This document shows, piece by piece, positions 58,664 to 64,000 of a DNA stretch of 64,000 bases. The DNA is from Oryzisolibacter sp. LB2S (GTDB taxonomy: Bacteria; Pseudomonadota; Gammaproteobacteria; Burkholderiales; Burkholderiaceae_C). The notes under the pieces were generated by a model. The model saw only the letters and a list, made by a program, of their open reading frames with translations, did no database searches and had not been told where the DNA came from. The position numbers and the translations under genes are program-made. Numbering within the stretch: the stretch's first letter is position 1; each line of letters begins with the position of its first letter. Location: contig NZ_CP160388.1 in assembly GCF_040732315.1 (NCBI RefSeq), positions 2,942,494 through 3,006,493 on the forward strand. Reading direction: 5' to 3'.

Positions 58664-60472
58664 CTAAGGCTTGTCCGCCGGTGGTTGCGGGTTGTGCTCC
58701 AGCGTGGCATCGAGCCACCCCCGCAGGCTGTTGATGAAGGCCCAGGCCTGCACGCGCGGCACATCCTGCAGGCGCACGACCGCCTCGCTCACGCGGCCCT
58801 GCTGCAGCGCCACGGCGCGGCCCACGCCGGGCAGCAGGCCACAGGCAAGCGGCGGTGTGACCCAGCGGCCACCCAGCAGCGCGGCGATGTTGCCGAAGGT
58901 GGTTTCGGTGAGCTCGCCGGCTTCGTTGTAGAGGATGGTGTCGAAGACTCCGCTGCCCGGCTGCGGCGCAAAGGCCGCGTAGTGCGCGCGGCGCGTGGTC
59001 TTGTGGCGCACCCATTCCCCGTGCGCGGCGGCAAAGGGGCGATCGGCCAACGCCAGGCGCACCGGCGTGGGCGTGGCGGCCAGGGCGAAGGCCTCGGCGC
59101 GCGGCGCGCCTTCGGCATCGACCAGCAGGCGCACGCGCCAATCGCCATGCGGATGGGCGGCGGCCAGCGCGTCCAGGCAGGCGGCCACGCGCGCGCCGTC
59201 CCAGGGGTAGCCGAAATGGGCGGCGGCCTCGCGCATGCGCGCCAGATGCGCGTCGCGGTGGCGCGGCCGGCCATCGTGCAGGCCCAGGGTCTCCAGCAGG
59301 TCGAAGGGGGCGCTCGCGCGCTCGACGAAGGCGCGCTTGGCGGCCCATTCGCGCCATTCGGCGCTGGCGTCGGCGCCCCAGACGATGCCACTGCCTATGC
59401 CGCAGCGCGCCTGGCCCGCGTGCAGCTCCAGCGTGCGTATGGGCACGTTGAAGGTGGCGGCGATGGCGCCGGGGGCGCCGGCGGGGTCGGGCCGCACGAG
59501 GCCCAGGGCGCCGCAGTACACGCCGCGCGGGCCGGATTCGAGCGCGCGGATGGCGCGCATGGCCTCGACCTTGGGCGCGCCCGTGACCGAGCCGCAGGGA
59601 AACAGCGCGGCAAACACGTCGGCCAGGCGCGTGCCCGCGCGCGTGCGCGCCGCCACGTCGGAGGTCATCTGCCACACGGTGGGCAGCCGCTCGGTGTGGA
59701 AGAGGCGCGGCACGCGCACGCTGTGCGGCTCGGCTATGCGCGAGAGGTCGTTGCGCAGCAGGTCCACGATCATCACGTTCTCGGCGCGCTCCTTGGCGCT
59801 GGCACGCAGACGCGCGGCCTGCTCGGCGTCCTGCTCGGGCGTGGCGCCGCGCGCGGCCGTGCCCTTCATGGGGCGGGTGAGGATGTCGCCCCTGCCGTCG
59901 GGCGCGGCGTGCCAGTCGAAGAACAGCTCGGGCGAGACGGACAGCAGCTCGCCCCCCGCGCCGTCGTCGATATGCGCGGCGTAGCCGCCCGGCTGGGCGC
60001 GCCGCAGCGCGGCGAACAGCGCGCGGGTGTCACCCTCCATGCGGCCGTGCAGCGGCGCGGTGTAGTTGACCTGGTAGTAGCGGCCCGCGCCAATGCCCTG
60101 CTGGATCTGCGCCAGGGCGGCGTCGAAGTCGGCACGTGCGAGGCCCTCGTCCCAGTCGATGCGGGCCTGGCCCGCGGGCGCATCGGCCGGCCAGGGCGCG
60201 GGCGCGTCGTACACGGCAAACCAGGCGAGCGGCGGGCAGCCCTGGGGCTGGGCGTGCACGGCAAGCGCCGCATCGAAGGCGGGCGCGGCCTCGTAGCGCA
60301 GCCAGCCGATGCACCACTGGCCGGCACGGGCGGCGGCCTCCACCGCATCGAGCACGGCGCGCACCTCGCCCGGCCGCTGCGCCGCCAGCGTGCGCAGCGG
60401 CCGCGCAAAGGCATGGCGCAGGCGCGCCGCATCGGGTGCCTGAGGATTCGCGAAGTCGATCAGGGAATACAA
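58664..60472 (-). CDS. pabBC: Fused aminodeoxychorismate synthase component I / aminodeoxychorismate lyase
   Basis: 602-aa bifunctional enzyme for p-aminobenzoate, a folate precursor. Residues about 90-390 are a chorismate-binding domain: YYQVNYTAPL, TRPMKGTAARGATPEQD, ERAENVMIVDLLRNDLSRIA, CGSVTGAPKVEAM and GIGSGIVWGADA. Residues about 400-600 are a PLP aminotransferase class IV lyase, with the probable Schiff-base Lys in VRHKTTRRAHY, then DTILYNEAGELTETTFGNI and LLPGVGR. The fusion joins PabB and PabC, so only a PabA glutaminase is still needed from elsewhere. Minus strand, upstream of the porin. Confidence 0.92.
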   Translation of the reverse strand: MYSLIDFANPQAPDAARLRHAFARPLRTLAAQRPGEVRAVLDAVEAAARAGQWCIGWLRYEAAPAFDAALAVHAQPQGCPPLAWFAVYDAPAPWPADAPAGQARIDWDEGLARADFDAALAQIQQGIGAGRYYQVNYTAPLHGRMEGDTRALFAALRRAQPGGYAAHIDDGAGGELLSVSPELFFDWHAAPDGRGDILTRPMKGTAARGATPEQDAEQAARLRASAKERAENVMIVDLLRNDLSRIAEPHSVRVPRLFHTERLPTVWQMTSDVAARTRAGTRLADVFAALFPCGSVTGAPKVEAMRAIRALESGPRGVYCGALGLVRPDPAGAPGAIAATFNVPIRTLELHAGQARCGIGSGIVWGADASAEWREWAAKRAFVERASAPFDLLETLGLHDGRPRHRDAHLARMREAAAHFGYPWDGARVAACLDALAAAHPHGDWRVRLLVDAEGAPRAEAFALAATPTPVRLALADRPFAAAHGEWVRHKTTRRAHYAAFAPQPGSGVFDTILYNEAGELTETTFGNIAALLGGRWVTPPLACGLLPGVGRAVALQQGRVSEAVVRLQDVPRVQAWAFINSLRGWLDATLEHNPQPPADKP

Positions 60473-60475
60473 GGA

Positions 60476-60530
60476 AAAACCACTTCAAGCGCCCGCCAGT
60501 CAAGTGCAGGCAGCTATAAATTCAAAAGCA
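60476..60530 (+). repeat. Dispersed cagctat repeat, copy 7
   Basis: The copy reads aaaaccacttcaagcgcccg, short spacer, then aagtgcaggcagctataaat, just upstream of pabBC (which is on the minus strand). A degenerate copy of the cgtcatccccgcg palindrome follows at 60579-60605. The stretch 60473-60761 contains only these repeats and a terminator. Confidence 0.65.
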
Positions 60531-60696
60531 AATGCACGGACAGCGATGTCTGTTGATGAGCCGCACCCGCGGTGGCACCTGGATCGCGTTCGCGAGGATG
60601 ACGGGCTCTGAAGACATTGCATGCCGTGGCCGGACAAATCAACAGTTATCGCTACTTGAGCCAAAGCAAACCATTCATGGCACACCTGCCGCCGGC

Positions 60697-60725
60697 CAAA
60701 AAAAGCGCCCGCGTTGGCGGGCGCC
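60697..60725 (-). terminator. Rho-independent terminator of the DUF4148 gene
   Basis: On the minus strand an 8-bp GC stem (gcgcccgc / gcgggcgc) with a 4-nt loop is followed by seven T residues. It lies about 40 bp after the DUF4148 stop codon, the classic position. Confidence 0.85.
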
Positions 60726-60761
60726 TGTGGGGACCGGGTCCGACCGGATGTGCGGGCGGGC

Positions 60762-61073
60762 TCATTGGCGCGGCATGTTCTGGTATTGGACCACGGACTC
60801 GCGCCGGGTCTGGCCGGCGCGCAGCTGCTCATAGCGCGCGAGGGCAGCACGGTAGTCGCCCACGTATTCCCGGTCGATCTCGGACGATGACGCGGGCCAG
60901 AAGCTCAGGCCGGCGCGGTGCCAATTCTCAAGGTCGGCCAGCACTTCGGCGCGGCTCAGGCCCATGCCGGTCGCGGCCTGCCCCGTGGGTGCGGCAGCGC
61001 TGTCGCCCTGGGCCATGGCGAAACCCGTCATACCCCCGAGCATGGCCGCCAAAAGCATCAAGCGATTTTGCAT
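60762..61073 (-). CDS. DUF4148-like small exported protein
   Basis: 103-aa protein with a signal peptide (QNRLMLLAAMLGGMTGFAMAQ) and a mature region containing LSRAEVLADLENWHRAGLSF and DYRAALARYEQLRAGQ, in the pattern of the DUF4148 family abundant in Burkholderiales. Function unknown; periplasmic location predicted. ATG 61073 starts the signal peptide directly. A strong terminator follows. The 337 bp upstream (61074-61410) hold its promoter and a pair of palindromic repeats, but no gene. Confidence 0.8.
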   Translation of the reverse strand: MQNRLMLLAAMLGGMTGFAMAQGDSAAAPTGQAATGMGLSRAEVLADLENWHRAGLSFWPASSSEIDREYVGDYRAALARYEQLRAGQTRRESVVQYQNMPRQ

Positions 61074-61280
61074 AGCACATCCTTTCCACTCCGTTGACAA
61101 CACAAACCACGATTGACAAATTCAGCAATCGCGATTAGACGGATTGAAAACTATGCGCCTTCCAAGGGCCTTGATGTGGCATTTTTTTACCGATCCAGGC
61201 AAGCGGCGTAACCGGACATGACGGACATCAAGCGGGCGGTGCGGGGCCCCTGCCCTGGATTACGGCCTGCGCCCTTGGCC

Positions 61281-61369
61281 CCGTCATCCCCGCGCAAGCG
61301 GGGATCCACAGCGGTGACGAATCAACTGGTTGTGTGGCACCTGGATCCCCGCTTGCGCGGGGATGACGG
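61281..61369. repeat. Inverted pair of cgtcatccccgcg palindromes
   Basis: Copies at 61281-61309 (forward) and 61342-61369 (inverted) are near-identical and separated by 32 bp, forming a long potential cruciform between the DUF4148 and nadA genes. Same family and architecture as the pair at 29251-29339. They may double as a terminator region after nadA. Confidence 0.75.
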
Positions 61370-61410
61370 TGGGCTTTGCAGGCGTCGCTACTGGAGCCAC
61401 CAAACCAGCA

Positions 61411-62529
61411 TCACGCCGCACCCAGATGCGGCACGAGCGCGCCGGTCGGCTGGCCGTTCTTGAGCGCAGCCGTGAAGGCCAGCATGCGGTCGATGGGCTG
61501 GCGCGCGCGCGGGATGATGGCCGGGTCCACGTGGATGGCGTTGGCGCCCGTCTCGAGCACGCGCGCCACGTCGGCCAGGCCGTTCATGGCCATCCAGGGG
61601 CAGTGGGCGCAGCTCTTGCAGGTGGCGCTGTTGCCGGCGGTGGGCGCCTCGTAGAAGGTCTTGCCCGGGTTGAGCTGGCGCAGCTTGTGCATCATGCCCT
61701 TGTCGGTGGCGACGATGAACTCGGTGGCGTCGAGCTCGCGCGCGGCCTTGAGGATGGCGCTGGTCGAGCCCACGGCGTCGGCCAGGGCGATGACCTCGGC
61801 CGGGCTCTCGGGGTGCACCAGCACCTTGGCCTGGGGGTGCTCTTTTTTCAGCAGCTCGAGCTCGAGCGCCTTGAACTCGTCGTGCACGATGCAGGCGCCG
61901 TTCCAGAACACCATGTCGGCGCCGGTCTCGCGCCGGATGTAGTCGCCCAGATGGCGGTCGGGCGCCCAGAGGATCTTGTGGCCCGCGTCCTTGAGCGCGC
62001 GCACGATGTCGAGCGCGCAGCTCGATGTGACCAACCAGTCCGAGCGCGCCTTCACGGCCGCGCTGGTGTTGGCATAGACGACAACGGTGCGGTCCGGGTG
62101 CTGGTCGCAGAAGGCGCTGAACTCGTCGACCGGGCAGCCCAGGTCCAGCGAGCAGGTGGCGTCCAGGTCGGGCATGAGCACGGTCTTCTCGGGCGAGAGG
62201 ATCTTGGCCGTCTCGCCCATGAAGCGCACGCCGCTCACCACCAGCGTCTGGGCCGCATGGTCACGGCCAAAGCGCGCCATTTCCAGCGAATCGCTGACGA
62301 TGCCGCCCGTTTCCTCGGCCAGGTCCTGCAGGTCCGGGTGCACGTAGTAGTGCGAGACCATGACGGCGTTCTTCTCTTTCAGCAGGCGGCGGATCTTGTC
62401 CTTGAGCAGCGCGCGCTCGGCCGGCGACGGCTCGGGCGGCACGCGCGCCCAGGCGTGCTTGGTGGAGCAGACGGCGCCCTCGGCAGGCTGCTCGTACTCG
62501 ACTTCTTTGATGGTCATCGGGGTATTCAT
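61411..62529 (-). CDS. nadA: Quinolinate synthase
   Basis: 372-aa [4Fe-4S] enzyme that condenses iminoaspartate (from NadB) with dihydroxyacetone phosphate to quinolinate. Conserved blocks are [50 protein letters not shown] with a cluster Cys, SSCALDIV, and [17 protein letters not shown] with the C-terminal cluster Cys. ATG 62529 is preceded by aaggagcactga, a Shine-Dalgarno that is part of a long repeat (copy C). An internal ATG at 62517 is less likely. nadC lies upstream on the same strand. Confidence 0.96.
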   Translation of the reverse strand: MNTPMTIKEVEYEQPAEGAVCSTKHAWARVPPEPSPAERALLKDKIRRLLKEKNAVMVSHYYVHPDLQDLAEETGGIVSDSLEMARFGRDHAAQTLVVSGVRFMGETAKILSPEKTVLMPDLDATCSLDLGCPVDEFSAFCDQHPDRTVVVYANTSAAVKARSDWLVTSSCALDIVRALKDAGHKILWAPDRHLGDYIRRETGADMVFWNGACIVHDEFKALELELLKKEHPQAKVLVHPESPAEVIALADAVGSTSAILKAARELDATEFIVATDKGMMHKLRQLNPGKTFYEAPTAGNSATCKSCAHCPWMAMNGLADVARVLETGANAIHVDPAIIPRARQPIDRMLAFTAALKNGQPTGALVPHLGAA

Positions 62530-62694
62530 TTCAGTGCTCCTTCTGCCCACGCCCCATGCAACCGGCACGCGCCAGGCCAGCAGACGCCGTGCAAGGGCCG
62601 CCCCGCAGCACTGGCGTCGTCCCCCTGCCCGCAGCGCGCAGCGCCGCGAGAGCGGGGGGAAGGCGCGCAGCGCCTCAGGGGGGTGTTGTCAGTG
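62530..62694 (-). repeat. Long intergenic repeat family, copy C
   Basis: The spacer between nadC and nadA is an inverted copy of the repeat at 15931-16102: ccccctgaggcgctgcgcgc, gggggacgacgccagtgctg, ggggcggcccttgcacggcg, tctgctggcctggcgcg, then aaggagcactga. As in copy A, the terminal block places a Shine-Dalgarno right before the next gene, here nadA. Confidence 0.7.
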
Positions 62695-63540
62695 CTCCAT
62701 CTCCTCCAGGCGCATGGAAAAGTCCGTGGCCTTCACGTCCTTGGTCAGCGCTCCAATGGAGATGCGGTCCACGCCGGTTTCTGCAAGGGCGCGCACGCTC
62801 TCGAGCGTCACGCCGCCGGAGATTTCCAGCACGGCGCGCCCGGCGTTGATCTGCACGGCCTCGCGCAGCTGCGCCAGCGGCATGTTGTCCAGCAGCACCA
62901 TCCTGGCGCCCGCATCCAGCGCCTCGCGCAGCTGATCCAAGGTCTCCACCTCGATCTCGATGAAGGCGGCGCGCGCGGCCACGGCCTCGGTGGCGCGCAG
63001 CACGGGGGTCACGCCGCCGGCGGCGGCGATGTGGTTTTCCTTGATCAGCACGGCGTCGTGCAGGCCGATGCGGTGGTTCACGCCGCCGCCCACATGCACG
63101 GCGTACTTCTGCGCCAGGCGCAGGCCGGGGATGGTCTTGCGCGTGTCCACGATCTGCGCGCGCGTGCCCTGGACGGCCGCCACGTACACGGCGGTCTTGG
63201 TGGCCACGGCCGAGAGCAGCTGCAGAAAGTTGATGGCCGTGCGCTCGGCCGACAGCAGCGCACGCGCGTCGCCCTCGGCCTCCAGTACCACCTGGTCGGC
63301 GGCGCAGCGCTGGCCCTCGGCCACATGCCAGGTGATGCGCACATCGGGGTCGAGCGCGCGCAGCGCGGCCTCGGCCCAGGGGGCGCCGCAGATCACGGCG
63401 GACTCGCGCGCCAGGATGCGCGCACGCGCACGGCGGCCTTGGGGCACCAGGGCGGCGGTCAGGTCACCGCTGCCCACATCTTCTTGCAGCGCGCGTTGCA
63501 CGTCTTCGCGCACCTGCGCGGCAATGGAATCGGGAGTCAT
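62689..63540 (-). CDS. nadC: Nicotinate-nucleotide pyrophosphorylase (carboxylating)
   Basis: 283-aa quinolinate phosphoribosyltransferase, the third step of NAD synthesis. Motifs are [69 protein letters not shown] and [12 protein letters not shown]. It produces nicotinate mononucleotide from quinolinate and PRPP. ATG 63540 is chosen; the GTG directly upstream (63543) is possible. It is transcribed toward nadA, with the long repeat between them. Confidence 0.96.
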   Translation of the reverse strand: MTPDSIAAQVREDVQRALQEDVGSGDLTAALVPQGRRARARILARESAVICGAPWAEAALRALDPDVRITWHVAEGQRCAADQVVLEAEGDARALLSAERTAINFLQLLSAVATKTAVYVAAVQGTRAQIVDTRKTIPGLRLAQKYAVHVGGGVNHRIGLHDAVLIKENHIAAAGGVTPVLRATEAVAARAAFIEIEVETLDQLREALDAGARMVLLDNMPLAQLREAVQINAGRAVLEISGGVTLESVRALAETGVDRISIGALTKDVKATDFSMRLEEMEH

Positions 63541-63654
63541 CACGGGGTCACAGTCGTTCTGTACGGGGGGCCCAAGGATAGCCGCATGGCAGGGGGTGCC
63601 TCATGCGCATGGGCAAATCCCCATGGGGGCGCATGGCACGCACGCATGGCTTCA

Positions 63655-63712
63655 AGCAAAAATCGGCCCCAGTGCCCGTCCATCAAGCGCAAGCAGCTAT
63701 CAAAAGAAAAGC
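63655..63712 (+). repeat. Dispersed cagctat repeat, copy 8
   Basis: The copy reads caaaaatcggccccagtgcc, short spacer, then caagcgcaagcagctatcaa, in the divergent region between nadC and panB. The remaining sequence of 63541-63817 contains no recognised gene. Confidence 0.7.
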
Positions 63713-63817
63713 ATCACAGGCAATGACGCCCATCGCGTGCATGGCCATGGGCCACACCGGCCAGGGAATGCGCCTAGACTCCCGGCATTTTTCAGCCCGC
63801 GCCACGAAAGACCGATC

Positions 63818-64000
63818 ATGACCAGTGCCAACACCGCACCCGGGACGCCCTACGGCACGATACCGCCCGCCTCTCCCCTGCCCCAGCGCCGCCCCATCAG
63901 CCTGCCGCGCCTGGCGCAGATGCGCGCGGCCGGCGAGAAGATCACCATGCTCACCGCCTACGACGCCACCTTTGCCGCCGTGGCCGACGCGGCCGGGGTG
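63818..64000 (+). CDS. panB: 3-methyl-2-oxobutanoate hydroxymethyltransferase, partial
   Basis: First 61 codons of PanB, cut by the window edge. After a variable Pro-rich N-terminus comes [33 protein letters not shown], the conserved start of ketopantoate hydroxymethyltransferase, the first committed step of pantothenate synthesis using methylene-tetrahydrofolate. Divergent from nadC. It recalls the folate-related pabBC nearby. Confidence 0.9.
   Translation, partial: MTSANTAPGTPYGTIPPASPLPQRRPISLPRLAQMRAAGEKITMLTAYDATFAAVADAAGV

Noticed and set aside
57489-59675. A single 728-codon minus-strand frame joining sequence opposite pabBC with the porin
   Set aside because: Only the last 345 codons are the porin, starting with its own signal peptide. 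The upstream part is an alternative frame of pabBC.

Overview
The window looks like a chromosomal segment of a high-GC betaproteobacterium of the family Comamonadaceae (Acidovorax / Alicycliphilus / Comamonas type). The reasons are the strong third-position GC bias, a betaproteobacterial trimeric porin, DUF3460 next to scpA, DUF4148 and YfiR-family proteins, and dispersed intergenic repeats. I saw no rRNA or tRNA gene and no CRISPR array.

Layout. 1-2.7 kb: selenium genes (a TDT transporter, selD, and divergent selU). 2.9-4.8 kb: a membrane Mrr-like protein and a patatin phospholipase. 4.9-11.8 kb: a tightly packed signalling operon (TonB receptor, YfiR-like periplasmic protein, hybrid histidine kinase, response-regulator diguanylate cyclase). 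11.8-14.2 kb: metG and a small lipoprotein. 14.3-19.4 kb: a partial sulfur-oxidation cluster (cytochrome c, two FCSD-type flavoproteins, a YeeE transporter, soxY, soxZ). 19.5-21.6 kb: an AraC regulator and a membrane hydrolase. 21.6-23.4 kb: a three-subunit thiocyanate hydrolase / nitrile hydratase-like operon with a DUF302 protein. 23.6-33.2 kb: a long catabolic run (flavoprotein, GMC oxidoreductase, SDR, aldehyde dehydrogenase, BASS transporter, FMN 2-hydroxyacid dehydrogenase, ThDP decarboxylase) that reads as a diol or 2-hydroxyacid pathway. 33.3-37.0 kb: a Fur-type TonB receptor / PepSY operon. 37-42.3 kb: mostly housekeeping genes (GFA protein, BamE-like lipoprotein, DUF3460, scpA, AhpD-like protein, AraC regulator, nadB).

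42.3-56.8 kb is an accessory island with visibly lower GC. It holds a C5 methylase with a convergent Vsr nuclease. Next comes a coupled operon of an ankyrin-sigma70 fusion, a MORC/MutL-like GHKL ATPase, a Z1 ATPase, a DUF4420 PD-(D/E)XK nuclease and an AIPR protein. This matches the predicted MORC-Z1 restriction-like defence systems, with a dedicated housekeeping-like sigma factor added. The Z1 gene is split by a 2501-bp IS21-family element with a 7-bp target duplication; removing the element restores a continuous reading frame of about 959 codons.

57-64 kb returns to core genes: a tautomerase, a porin, a fused pabB-pabC, a DUF4148 protein, nadA, nadC and the 5' end of panB. Three repeat families punctuate the core sequence. 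One has eight copies, all in the same orientation. Another carries the Shine-Dalgarno sequence of the gene that follows it.
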